The notes: generated from the letters alone by a model not told the origin. Counted from the stretch's first letter, positions 49,546-61,555 are shown. The stretch is DNA of 64,000 nt from Opisthocomus hoazin (GCF_030867145.1 NC_134439.1:6981379-7045378); one strand, 5' to 3'. Translations and numbers: made by a program.

Positions 49546-50569
49546 TCTGTGCATTCTGCAGCCTGAATTTCAAAACCACTGTCGTTTAATATGTCAAATC
49601 TTCTTTAATGAACTAGGTTTCCACTGTATTTATGCTTTTCACTATTCTGAAACACTGCCTCTTGCAGAGCTCATTGTTCATACATATTTTTGAACATTCT
49701 TTTCTAATACAAGAGAAAAACAACAATAATTTTACAATAAAAATTGGGAAATCAAAGACAGTGTTCACACTAAGTGGCATTCATTGGCAGATTCACTTGT
49801 CAGCTCGTAAGCGTTCAGGCTACTCTTCAACCACTAGCTCAGAAGGGTGCAGATCTCCCTTAAGTGTTGTTTTACACCTGGACATCTCAAGACTTTGGAG
49901 TACCTCAAGTGACATTAAATGCCTATCTTAAAGCTACTGAAAGAAAACTCAGTAGTGTCCTTTAGTATAATGGCAACGTAGGGAGTTAACTCACAAGTAC
50001 GCATCTGCATGCCTTCTTACAGCCTCATATACTGTCATTCTGGTCAAGATGACACAAGTCATGGCACAAAGAGCATAAAGATGATATATTCACTTAAAAT
50101 TTCTTGGTCAGTCTAGTTGAGGTGGTGGAACCTAAAGAACGTAATAGCTTCTTTGTGTTGTGGATATACCCAAATTTGTTACCTGTGGTTGCTCCCTAAA
50201 GACCAAAATCTTTAAAATTTCAGGAGTTAGATTTTATTGAAATTTAAATGAGAAGAACTAACTTTTAAAGTAAGCATGTCTCGGAGTAGTTACCTAAGAT
50301 ATTAAAGCAATGATTGAAAAAAAAATTTTTTACAAATAAATCTTCTGTCCTTCTTATTGTACTTCTTGATTACAGGATTGGTTTCAGTCAAGTCAGTGAC
50401 TGTTGTTCTCTTTCTGTGGTAGCTGTCTCTTACTGACTCATCCAGCAGTCTGACAGTATCTCAGGGAGCTGCAAGCTTCCAGATCTTTTCTGCGGTCCTA
50501 AAACCCTCATATTCCTTATCCTGTAGACCATAAGCATGTCTCCTCATAGAATGCTTATTTGCTTTATGA
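49546..50569. other. No gene seen
   Basis: AT-rich, no coding motif. Confidence 0.4.
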
Positions 50570-51269
50570 ATCACAGAATCACAGCATGGTAGGGGTTGGA
50601 AGGGACCTCTGTGGATTATGTAGTCCAACCCCCTTGCCGAAGCAGGTTCACCCAGAGCAGGTTGCACAGGACCACATCCGGGCGGATTTTGAATATCTCT
50701 GGAGAAGGAGACTCGACAACCTCTCTGGGCAACCTGTTCCAGTGCTCCGTCACCCTCAGAGGGAAGAAGTTGTTCCTCATATTCAGACGGAACTTCCTAT
50801 GCTTCAGTTTGTGCCTGTTGCCCCTTGTCCTGTCACTGGGCACCACTGAAGTGTCTGGCCCCATCTTCCTGACAACCACCCTTAAGATATTTATAAGCAT
50901 TTACAAGATCCCCTCTCAGTCTTCTTTCCTTCAGGCTACATAAGTCCAGCTCCCTCAGCCTTTCATCGTAGGAGAGATGTTCCATTCCCCTCACCATCCT
51001 TGTAGCCCTCCACTGGAATTTCTCCAGTAGTTCCTCATCTTTCTTGAACTGGGGAGCCCATAACTGGACACAGTACACCAGATGGGGCCTCACTAGGGCA
51101 GTGTAGAGGGGAAGGAGAACCTCCCTCGACCTGCTAGTCACACTCTTCTTAATGCGTCCCAAGATACCATTGGCCTTCTTTGCAGCCAGGGCACACTGCT
51201 GGCTCACGGTCAACTTCTCATTTGCCAGGACTCCCAGGTCCCTCTCCACAGAACTGCTTTCCAGCAGGT
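50570..51269 (-). mobile_element. CR1 LINE 3' fragment, head-to-head with the next copy
   Basis: The 3' tail (ATCACAGAATCACAGCATGG) lies at 50570. The C-terminal ORF2 part runs to about 51269, where the element is 5'-truncated within [15 protein letters not shown] and the sequence just upstream. The frame is broken in places, for example near 50840. The truncated 5' end abuts the truncated 5' end of the plus-strand CR1 starting at 51270. Confidence 0.93.
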
Positions 51270-54200
51270 TATCCTAGAAGATTACCCCCTCTTGGTAATG
51301 CAGGTTGGCGGGGATGAGATTGCAGAGAGAAGTCCCAAGGCCATCAAAAGGGATTTCAGGGCACTGGGGCGACTGGTTGAGGGATCAGGGGTGCAGGTGG
51401 TGTTTTCCTCCATCCCATCAGTGGCAGGGAACAGCACTGAAAGGGGCAGGAAAACTCACCTGGTTAACAGGCGGCTCAGGGACTGGTGCCATCAGTCAAA
51501 TTTTGGCTTCTTTGATCACGGGGAGGTGTACACAGCACCGGGCCTGCTGGCAACAGGTGGATCACAGCTATCTCAAAGGGTAAAAAGGATTCTTGGACAT
51601 GAGCTGGCGGGGCTCATTGAGAGGGCTTTAAACTAGGTTCGAAGGGGGAAGGGGACAGCGCCCAGCTCACTAGGGACGAGCCCAGGTTTGGCGTGCCCGG
51701 GTCAGGGGTGAGATTGACAGCCCAGCTCAAGTGTGTCTATGCCAACGCACGTAGGACGGACAATAAACAGGAGGAGCTGGAAGCCATTATACAGCAGGAC
51801 GGCTACGACTTGGTTGCCATCACAGAAACGTGGTGAGACAACTCGCATGACTGGCATGCTGTCATGGATGGCTACAGACTCCATAGGAAAGACAGGCCAA
51901 CAAGGAGAGGTGGGGGAGTTGCTCTGTATGTGAGGGAGCTACTGGAATGCATTGAGCTTGGCCTGGGGGCAAATGAAGAAGGAGTTGAGAACTTGTGGGT
52001 TAGAATTAAGGGACAGGCTCATAAGGGTGGCATTACGGTGGGTGTGTACTACAGGCCGCCTGACCAGGAAGAGGAAGTTGATGAGGCCTTCTACAGTCAC
52101 AGGCCCTGGTTCTGGCGGGGGACTTCAACCACCCTGACATCAGCTGGGAAGACCATACAGCTAGGCAGGCGCAATCCAGGAGGTTCCTACAGAGCATCGA
52201 TGATAACTTTGTGATGCAAGTGGTGGAGGAACCAACAAGGAAAGGCGCTCTGCTGGACCTTGTGTTAACAAACAAGGAGGGACTGGTGGAGGATGTAAAG
52301 GTCGGAGGTAGACTCGGCTGTAGTGACCATGAAATGGTCAAGTTCAGGATCCTGTGTGGAGGAAGCAGGGCGATAAGCAGGATCAAAACCTTGGACCTCA
52401 GGAGGGCTAACTTTGGCTTCTTCAAGGAGCTACTGGGAGAAATCCCATGGGCCAGGGCTCTCGAAGGCAGGGGGGTCCAAGAGTGCTGGTTGCTCTTTAA
52501 ACATCACTTCCTCCATGCACAGGAGCGGTTCATCCCCCTGAGAAAGAAATTGAGCAAAGGAGGCAGGAGATCTGCATGGTTAAAGAAGGAGCTTCTAGCG
52601 GAGATCAGGCAGAAGAGAAAGGTCCATGGAATGTGGAAAGAGGGACAGACCACTTGGGAAGAGTACAGGAATGTGGTGAGAGCGTGCGAGGATGCGACGA
52701 GGAAGGCCAAGGCCCACCTGGAATTGAAGCTGGCAAGGGATGTCAAGGACAACAAGAAGGGCTTCTTCAACTACATCAGCAGCAAAAGGAAGGCTAGGGA
52801 CAATGTGGGGCCGCTGCTGAATGAGGCGGCTGTCCTGGTGACGGAGGACGCGGAGAAGGCAGAGCTACTGAATGCGTTCTTAGCTTCAGTCTTCAGTGCC
52901 AAGGCAGGCCCTCAGGAATCCCAGGCCCCGGAGATAAGAGAGGAAGCCTACAGAGAGGATGACTTTCCCTTGGTCGAGGAAGACAACATGAGGGATCGCT
53001 TAAGCGATCTGGATGTCCACAAATCCATGGGCCCCGATGGAGTGCACCCACAAGTGCTGAGGGAGCTGGCGGATGTCATTGCTGAGTCACTCTCCATCAT
53101 CTTTGAGAGGTCCTGGAGGACAGGAGAGGTGCCTGAGGACTGGAGAAAGGCAAATGTCACTCCAGTCTTCAAAAAGGGCAAGAAGGAGGACCCAGGGAAC
53201 TACAGGCCGGTCAGCCTCACCTCCATCCCGGGAAAGGTGATGGAGCAGCTTATCCTGGAGCTCATCAACAAGCAAGTGGAAGAAAAGGTTATCAGGAGTA
53301 GTCAACATGGATTCACCAAGGGGAAATCATGCCTGACCAATCTAATAGCTTTCTACGATGACATGACTGGCTGGGTAGACGAAGGGAGAGCCGTGGATGT
53401 TGTGTACCTCGACTTCAGCAAGGCTTTTGATACTGTCTCCCATAACATCCTCCTAGGGAAGCTGAGGAAGTGTGGGCTGGATGAGTGGTCGGTGAAGTGG
53501 ATAGAGAACTGGCTGAATGGCAGAACTCAGAGGGTTGTCATCAGTGGCGCTGAGTCTAGTTGGAGGCTGGTAACTAGTGGTGTCCCCCAGGGGTCAGTAC
53601 TGGGCCCAGTCTTGTTTAACTTCTTCATCAACGACCTGGATGTAGAGTTAGAATGTACCCTCAGCAAGTTTGCTGATAACACCAAACTGGGAGGTGTGGT
53701 AGATACACCGGAAGGCTGTGCTGCCATTCAGAGTGACTTGGACGGGCTGGAAGTTGGGCAGAGAGGAACCTGATGAGGTTCAACAAAGGCAAATGCAGGG
53801 TCCTGCACCTGGGGAGGAACAACCCTATCCATCAGTACAGGCTTGGGGTGGACCTGCTGGAGAGCAGCTCTGTGGAGAGGGACCTGGGTGTCCTGGTGGA
53901 CGACAGGTTGCCCATGAGCCAGCAGTGTGCCCTGGCTGCAAAGAAGGCCAATGGCATTCTGGGGTGCATTAGGAGGAGTGTGGCCAGCAGGTCGAGGGAG
54001 GTTCTCCTTCCCCTCTACACTGCTCTGGGGAGGTCTCATCTGGAGTACTGTGTCCAGTGCTGGGCTCCCCACTTCAAGAAAGATGAGGAGCTACTGGAGA
54101 GAGTCCAGCAGAGGACTACAAAGATGATGAGGGGACTGCAGCATCTCTCTTACAAGGAAAGGCTGAGGGAGCTGGGCTTGTTCAGCCTGAAGAAGAGAAG

Positions 54201-54428
54201 GCTGTGAGGGGACCTAATATATACTTACAAATATCTGAAGGGTGGGTGTGAGGTGGATGGGGCCAAGCTCTTTTCAGTAGTGCCCAGCGACAGGACAAGG
54301 GACAATGGGCACAAACTGAAGCACAGGAATTTCTGTCTGAACGTGAGGAAGAATTTCTTCCCTCTGAGGGTCACAGAGCACTGGAACAGGCTGCCCAGGG
54401 AGGTTGTGGAGTCTCCTTCTCTGGAGAG
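51270..54428 (+). mobile_element. CR1 LINE with ORF1 C-terminus and ORF2, lacking its own 3' end
   Basis: The longest CR1 copy here. It begins in the ORF1 esterase (SGNH) domain: IKRDFRALGRLVEGSGVQVV, then FDHGEVYTAPGLLA and LSQRVKRILGHELAG up to the ORF1 stop near 51636. At the C-terminal catalytic block it has GGSQLSQ where I expect a D-x-x-H pair, so the esterase is probably inactive. ORF2 follows, with an early TGA at 51834-51836 (ETW*DNSHDW), a 22-base deletion near 52096 between two ACAG repeats, a one-base deletion near 53750 and a TGA near 54205 (from CGA in RRLRGD). It ends abruptly at about 54428 after SPSLE, without 3' UTR or 8-mer tail. Confidence 0.94.
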
Positions 54429-54508
54429 AATACAGAGTCCTGTCTCAGCTGGAGTCCGTGTTAGACATGAGGGGGATACATGCATCTTCCCTTAGGACAA
54501 GCTCTCAC

Positions 54509-57500
54509 CGTCCATCTCCCTGTGGGCACAGTGGGAATTCAATGGTGTGAGTGACATTCTGACCATCGAGGCTGTACTGCAAGGTCTTGACACCCTTGGC
54601 CACCGTCGTATCCTGGAAATACAGGGGAACCTCCTGGAGGTTACTGGGAACAGAAGATGGTTATGGGGGGATATTGAGAAGTTACTAAAAAACTGCAGGT
54701 GGTTACTGGGAAGCTACTGGGAGGTAAGTGGGGGTGACTGTAGTCCCAGCTCTCACCTGTGCCTGTCCATGGATCAGGGCATAAAGGAGGCTGTGTTGAC
54801 CCTGAAAGATGGACTGAGGGGTGCCTCCCAGTACGTCAACCTCCAGACCACAGGGCAGGGTCCAGCTCAGAGAGACTCCCTCAGCTGCTGGCTTGGGGGC
54901 CTGCTTCAGGCACTTAAACACCTGGAAACAGAGGGCAGGACACCACAGTTCGCAGCTGCACTAGGGCTCGGCCCATGGCCCCTGATGTTGGTGTTCCCTG
55001 GGGGACAGTGGAATGTGGACCGGCTGGGTCCCCTCAGTGCAGTCAGGTCTGTGGGTTATAGCGGGGCAGAAGCCCGGGCACCTGGGTTCTGAGTGGGTTG
55101 GGGCAGTGGGGTAGAGTTAGGGGAAGCCTGAGTGCCTGGGTTCCTGGGGCACCTGGATCTTGACTATTGTGTGTGGGTGGTCCAGGTGCTGGGATACTTG
55201 GACAGAGCTGGAGAACACAGGCTGGAGTCAAAGCTGGGGGAACAAAACTGGGGTGCAAAACAAGGGGGCAGGGGGAAGAGTAGGGAGTGAGGGACTGGGG
55301 TTGGAGCTGGGGTTAGACAGGAAGCTGGCAGTGTAGAGCTGTGGCTCGGGGCAGAGCTGGAGTCAGACTAGTGGGGCAGGGGCAGAGCTTGGGGGCACAC
55401 CAGGGTGTACAAGCCCTGTGCCTCAGTCTCCCTGCTCCCTCTGGGAAGGGTGCCTTGGCTATGGGAGTAGTAAGCAAAGACTCCCACATGGGCGCTTGAC
55501 ATGGGACAGCTGTGCGGGGAGGAACGGGTCTTGGGGACACTGGAGGGGCCCAAGGATCGGGATGGGCACTGGTGAACAGGGGCCCTCATCAGGGCTGGGA
55601 ATGACTGGACAACCAAATGGTGTCTAGAGGACTGGGGGCAGGGAGTCCCCATTACTGGTGGCTGTTGGAGTGCTGGCAGACCTCAGCTGCAATGGCTGCC
55701 TTGTCAGGGGGTAGCCCGGCCCTGAAGATGAAGAGCTGGGAGACAGGGGACATCAGTGGTGGGGCCCTGTGCAGCAATCCCAAAATGGGGAGAGCAGGCC
55801 CCTGAAAAGGAGAGAGGGGCCCAGGAGAGACACACCCTCTAGAGAGACTACCCCAGGGAGAGAGAGCCACTGAGGGACAGAAACCTCCAAAAATGTAGAT
55901 CCGCTTCTCAGTTTCCCCACGCTCCTTAGTATCCTTTTTGTTCCCTTGTGACCACCATGTAGTATGGGTGTCTCCTTCCACCCGCACTCCTGTGGTCCTC
56001 TCTCTCGCCCTGGGACGCTTGTCCCTCCACCCCTCTATGGCCCTGTACCCAGACCTGGCGCACGTGCCCTTGGGGTGAGGAGTGTTGTAGATTCAGCAGA
56101 GAGTTCCCAGCAGATTGGTGTCACCCAGACTGGAGCTGGTGGAGGGGATGCACCACATGGCCTCAGTCAGGTTGTCCTGAGTGTGTTCAATACTTTGCCT
56201 GCAGGGAGCACAGTGTGTTTGGAGAGCACATTGCTCAATGACAGCGCTAGTGCTCCCTGAGATTCTGCCCTGTAGCACTTCCCACAGCTATGCCATAGGG
56301 TCCTCTGCAAGACCCTGCCCCATAGTAGTTCTTGAAGAGACCTGGCTTCATAGTTACTACAAGGCTCTGCTCAGCAGAATGCCATGAGGTGCTATCCCGT
56401 AATGCCACAAAGATCCCACGCCCAGAATCCAGCCCTGCCCTACAGTAGTCAGCCAAGCCCTCCAGCACCCTGCCTTGCGCCATACCTACCAGCAAATTTC
56501 AGAACATGCACACCTGCCCTCCAGCATCTAACCCTGCCCCAGCAGAACACATTCCAGACCTACAGCACCCAGCCTGCCCCATGATTGCTCACGGGTAGAT
56601 GCCCACAGATGTTTCTCCATTGCAGTAGGTGTTGAAGTAGCAGCCCATGGGCAGGCTTTTGAGAAGGAAGAGCAGGGACTCCTGTGGAAAGATACAGCAG
56701 GCAGGTCCTGGGAGACACTGTTGGGGGGTACAGATGTCTTTGACCATAGTCTGATCCTCCTAAAGATGCTGCACTCCCCTGGATGACCTGACCCACTGCC
56801 CTGAACTCTCCTGGGAACCTGAGATATTTCAGCATGATTTCAGGCCCCACCAATCCCTCTTCATGCCTCTGTCTATCTGTAGATGCCTGCCCTGACCCAC
56901 TCCCCTGCAGCCTGCTCCTCCACCCCATCCTGGCCCTTTCTGTGCAGGGGTACCTGTGCATGCTCAAGGAAAGTGGTGTCTGGGAGGAAGATGAACTCTC
57001 CAGACTGGTGCCACCTAGGTACTGTCTCAGGGATACTGGGTACCAGTGTCACCAGCACCGTGGGGTCACCAAGCAGGGAGCCTGGAGGAGGTATGGGGTG
57101 GGATGAAGGCCAGATAGGGACCCCTCTCCTCCTCCTGGTTCTGATTCTCATTGTGCTTTCAGCTTCCACCATCACAGAGCCTGTGACACCCCACACTGGT
57201 ACCTCAATATCCTACTGTACTGTCCACTGATTGCACAGCCCAGTGCCCCACGTCATCAAACCCAGTGCCTCCAACAGAGCTACCCAGTGAGCCCTAACAT
57301 AAAACTCCATGCACACATCCTACTGTATCTGATACCTCGCCACAGTGTCCCCAGTACCCTACCCTGGAGCCTCAGGGCCCCAACTATCCCACTTGAATGC
57401 CTCACATTCCCATCTTAGTGTCCAATGATGTCTCACCTCCCAGAATCCTCAGTGTCTCCCAGTGCCCCAATACCTCCTGCAACCCGGAGGTGACCCCATG

Positions 57501-58560
57501 TTCTCTCCCCAGCTGCACTCACCTCGAGGGGTCCCAGAGTCTCCCTTCTCTACCTCAGCACTGAGTGCAGTGGGGTCTCCAAAATACACCAGCAGCTGCA
57601 AATCATGCTGACTTGGGGGGCTTCCGGGCAGTGAGACCTGGAGAAGGGGTGCCTGGGCATAAACAGGATGAGGGGACCAGACCCAGCGTTTAGCCAGGAG
57701 CACAGGAACTGATCCCAGTGCAACCTCTTTTTCCCAATGGTGAGACCCCTCCCCAGCTTATCCTGGGATCCTGGCACTCAGGAGGGCACACCTGTGCAGT
57801 GCTGCAGTCCTTGGCGGTGTAGATCAAAGGGGTGAGGGTGAAGTTGGCCTGGACATTGACAACTCCACAGGGTGACTGCAGCCTAGCGGTCAGCAGCAGG
57901 CTGTAGGGCAGCGTGCTAGTGAGACAATTCCAGACTTCAAGGAGAAACATGGCATTGGGAAGGGCAAAGGCTCTCCTTGTAGGGGTGGGGGAGGCCGGAT
58001 TTGGCATCCATATATAGGACATATGGAGAGATCTGGGTGTTGTCAATAAGGCATCTGGAGAGGTCCATGAGTCTGTTTATGGGAAATATGTGTGGGAGAC
58101 GTGGACCCCCTCACAAGGTGCCCAGAAAGCAGGCAAACACCTCACCTGGATACTGAGAGTGATCCTGAAGGTATCCCAGATTCTCCCAGCCCTCTGCAGC
58201 CTTGTGCAGCTGCTGGGTCTCGGTGGGGGGGGGAGGGACAGAAAGCTGATCATCAGGAAGACCATGGGCTGCTCATGCTGTGCCCCTGTGGTGGTTCACC
58301 CATTTGTCCGTGGATGCTGGTATGCCATTCTGCAGCATGGCCTGGACCTTGGCATCCTCACTGCAGGCCCGGAAGGAGTAGATTGCCGTGTGGACAGTCC
58401 AGGGGGAAGACAAAGATGACTTCTTTGGAGATCTGGCTCTTGTTCTGGTAGATGAGTTCGAAAGCCACATTGGCCACATAATCATGGATAGCAACCTCCA
58501 CCACAGCACTACACAGGGGCGTTTCATACAGGGGTATGTGGAGGCACTTCCCCAGCAAAA
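54509..58560 (-). pseudogene. VWA5A-like pseudogene (VIT and von Willebrand A domain protein)
   Basis: Minus-strand exons follow human VWA5A in order: a VIT-domain piece at about 58560-58285 (VEVAIHDYVANVAFELIY, FVFPLD, AIYSFRACS), 57934-57792 (GVVNVQANFTLTPLIYTA), 57637-57523 (VSLPGSPPSQHDLQLLVY), 57081-56954 (GSLLGDPTVLV, SGEFIFL), 56681-56593 (ESLLFLLKSLPMGCYFNTY), 56198-56055 (QSIEHTQDNLTEAM), 55735-55656 (LFIFRAGLPPDKAAIAAE), 54921-54757 (VSLSWTLPCGLE, SIFQGQHSLLYAL) and 54612-54509 (LQYSLDG, IEFPL). From 57934 to 55656 and across the last two exons, GT-AG borders and phases agree. Defects are a frameshift in the VIT exon after FVFPLD, one in exon 56198-56055 (TGA at 56095-56093 if unshifted), and loss of the DxSxS metal site, which reads DTTFL. 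One exon between 55656 and 54921 is only weakly seen (about 54997-54935). All C-terminal exons are missing. A functional role is therefore unlikely. Confidence 0.88.
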
Positions 58561-59572
58561 AGGATGCTATTGTTGTTGGGGTAGATGCAAGCTGTCCACC
58601 AGCACACATGAACGACACATGTCCAGGGGGTTGCCTGGAGCTGCTTCAAGTATGTGTCTATTCCAACTCTGGAAACCAGGACTAGGTGACCAATGTTACT
58701 GAGGATCTAGTGTAAGCCTGTCATAGAACACTGTCTGCCCCCCACTCCCCAGCTTCCCTTTTTCCCCACATCTCCATTCCCCACATGTTTCATGTTGAAC
58801 TCTTGACTATTCCCATCCTTGCATCACTGTGGGAAGATCCAGTCCAAATATTTCCCCCTTCAGCTGCCTATCCTCCTCCTTCCTTTGCCCCCCTCTGGGA
58901 ACATCCTCCATCCCCCAAATGTCTCTCAGCTGTATGATCCCCAGCTCACTGTCACGAGTGTAGGATTTGCCTAGAAGTCCAAAGCTCTGACATAACATTT
59001 CTGGAGACCTGCAGACAAGAAGGGTCTCCTGTAAGAGGAGATCCACAGAAACCACCAGGCAGCTCGTATCTGATGAAGATTCTTTGTCATTTCTCCAGTC
59101 CTTCACACACAGCTGGAAACCCAAATCCACACTTTACAGGTGGAGCAGACCCAGGGATGCAGAAAACTCTGTTAATGAGCACTGGGATGTCACCAGGAGT
59201 ATCTCTGCACCAAGGACAAGTGCACCCCGCCTCCTCCACGGGAGAATTTTGAAGAGGACTGAGGGACAGCAAAGGGAGATGGAGGGAAGAAGGTGTGAAA
59301 GCAAGAGTGGATGGATGGGTGGATGGGTGGATGGATGGGGCTGTATTGGGATGAGCAATACATGGGTATCATCCATCCATAGCTGGGTGGATAGATTGGC
59401 AAATGAGGTCCATTTTGGGACAAATGGATGCATATGTGGACAAACAGAGAGGCATCAGAATTTTTTTTTGAAATGGATGGATGGACAAGTGGAGGGATAC
59501 ATTTTAGAACAGATGAGCAGGCACCCATCACAAACAGTATTGTGTGAATGTAGCTGCACAAGAGATAGCACA
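58561..59572. other. Upstream of the VWA5A-like pseudogene, with a short (GGAT)n patch
   Basis: No further exon could be placed. A GGATGGAT/GGGT simple repeat lies at about 59309-59340 and scattered ATGGATGG elsewhere near 59470-59490. Confidence 0.45.
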
Positions 59573-60763
59573 TGTGTTTTGGTTTGGCCTGGATAAATGC
59601 CAGGTGCCCACCAAAACTGCTCTATCACTCCCCCTCCTCAAATGGACAGGGGAGAAGAAAGATGATGAAAGGCTCGAGGGTTGCCATAAGGACAAGGAGA
59701 AATCACCCCCCTGTTACTGTCATGGACAAAACAGATTGAACTTGGGGAGAAAAGGAAGTTTAATTTATCACCCATCAAATCAGAGTAGGATAATGAGAAA
59801 TAAATCTCCATCTTAAAACACCTTCCTCCTACCTCTCGCTTCTTCCCGGGCTCAGCTTCACCCCCGATTTCTCTACCTTCTCCCACCAAACACGGTAGAG
59901 GGACAGGGAATGGGGGCTGCAGTCAGTTCATCACTTGTTGTCTCTGCCGCTCCTTCCTCCTCAGGGGGAAGACTCCTTACACTCTTCCCCGGCTCCAGCG
60001 TGAGGTCCTTCTCATGGGACACAGCTCTCAACATACTTCTCCAACAGGAATCTTTCCCACATGCTGCAGCTCTTGGTGAACTGCTCCAGCCTGGGTCCTT
60101 CCCATGTGGAGCAGTTCTTCAAAAACAGCCCCAGCATGGGTCCCTTCCATGGGGTGCAGTCCTTCAGGAACAGGTGGCTCCAGCGTGGGTCCTCCACGGG
60201 GTCACAAGCCCTGCCGGCAAACCTGCTCCGGTGTAGGCTTCTCTCTCCACGGGTCCACAGGTCCTGGCAGGAGCCTTCTCCAGTGCCGGCTCTCCATGGG
60301 GTCATGGCCTCCTTCAGGCATCCACTTGCTCCGGCGTGGGGTCCCTTCCATGGGCTGCAGGTGGATATCTGCTCCACTGTGGACCTCTATGGGCTGCAGG
60401 GGTACAGCCTGCCTCACCGTGGTCTTCATCACAGGCTGCAGGGGATAAGTCTCTGCTTCAGCATCTGGAGCACTTCCTCGCCTTCCTTCTTCACTGACCT
60501 TGGGGTCTGCAGAGTTGTTTCTCTCACATCGCCTCACTCCTCTCTCTCCACTGACACTTCCCTGGAGTTTTTTTTCCCCTTAAATATGTTATCACAGAGA
60601 CACTACCACCATCGCTGACTGGCTTGGCCTTGGCCAGAAGTGGGTCCGTCTTAGAGCTGGCTGGCATTGGCTCTATCAGACATGGTGTAAGCTACAAGCA
60701 ACTTCTCACAGAAGCCACCCCTATACCCCCCCCACTACCGAAACCTAGCTACACAAACCCATA
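59573..60763 (-). mobile_element. Solo LTR of an avian endogenous retrovirus (fossil), about 1.2 kb
   Basis: Read on the minus strand it starts at about 60763 with GGGTTTGTGTAGCTAGG, contains AAATATGT-type promoter sequence near 60590 and an imperfect-repeat body, and ends with CAAACCAAAACACA at 59573. On the plus strand the other end reads TGTGTTTTGGTTTGG. The element resembles a very common long avian LTR and looks nearly complete in length. No internal retroviral genes adjoin it. A target-site duplication is not evident. It is related to the partial copy at 24.4-25.1 kb and lies in the same orientation. Confidence 0.8.
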
Positions 60764-61211
60764 ATATTATGTGAGGACAAGTTCATGGAGTAGGTTGTGA
60801 GGGAAGGTTGAAAGTCCAGAAAATAAGGGGGAACATGATGGAGACAGAAATGAGGCCAGGGTCAGGTATTCCATAACTGCAGAACAAATCCCAGAAAGGC
60901 ACTGGGAGAAGGGTGTAGTTCAAGTGATAGCTGGCTGTCTTCTGGCCAAGTGCCAGGTGAAAGGGACCGCCCTCCGCCCCAAACCCACCCATGTAAATCT
61001 CTCAGGTTCAGACACATTTGTGTCTCCATTTCCCGCTCTGGGGTGACAGGATGGGGAGCACCAGAAAAATCTCCTCTCCCCCATCATTCTGACTGTGTGG
61101 GCAGACAGAGCAAATAGGGTGTAAGTCCCCGGGGGCCTAGGGGTGGGGGATGGACAGGTGGATGGATGGAATAGGGGCAAGCTCGCTCCAGTGAACAGGG
61201 ACGATGAACAG
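60764..61211. other. No gene seen
   Basis: Nothing was recognised between the LTR and the CR1 fragment. Confidence 0.4.
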
Positions 61212-61555
61212 AGAACAGAATAACAGAATGTTAGGGGTTGGAAGGGACCTTTGTGGATCATCTAGTCCAACCCCCCTGCCGAAGCAGGGTCATCTACAGC
61301 AGGCTGCACAGGAACTTGTCCAGGCGGGTCTTGAATATCTCTAGAGAAGGAGAATCCACAGCCTCCCTGGGCAACCTGTTCCAGTGCCCTGTCACCCTCA
61401 GAGGGAAGTTCTTCCTCGTATTCAGACGGAACTTCCTGTGCCTCAGTTTGTGCCCATTACCCCTTGTCCTGTCGCTGGGCACCACTGTAAAGAGCTTGGC
61501 CCCATCCTCCTGACACCCACCCTTCAGATATTTAAAAGCATTTATAAGGTCCCCA
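61212..61555 (-). mobile_element. Short CR1 LINE 3' fragment
   Basis: The 3' tail (AACAGAATAACAGAATG) starts at 61212. The minus-strand frame encodes [20 protein letters not shown] and [17 protein letters not shown] up to the C-terminal CSLL. The 5' truncation is at about 61555. It is a typical heavily 5'-truncated insertion. Confidence 0.93.

Noticed and set aside
54547-55092. A 181-codon plus-strand frame
   Set aside because: It is the antisense shadow of the VWA5A-like exons at 54509-54612 and 54757-54921, whose protein matches and splice sites are on the minus strand.
60061-60618. A 185-codon plus-strand frame, and the similar one at 24430-25146
   Set aside because: They lie inside LTR sequence and reflect imperfect repeats in the LTR, antisense to its transcription. 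They are not protein genes.
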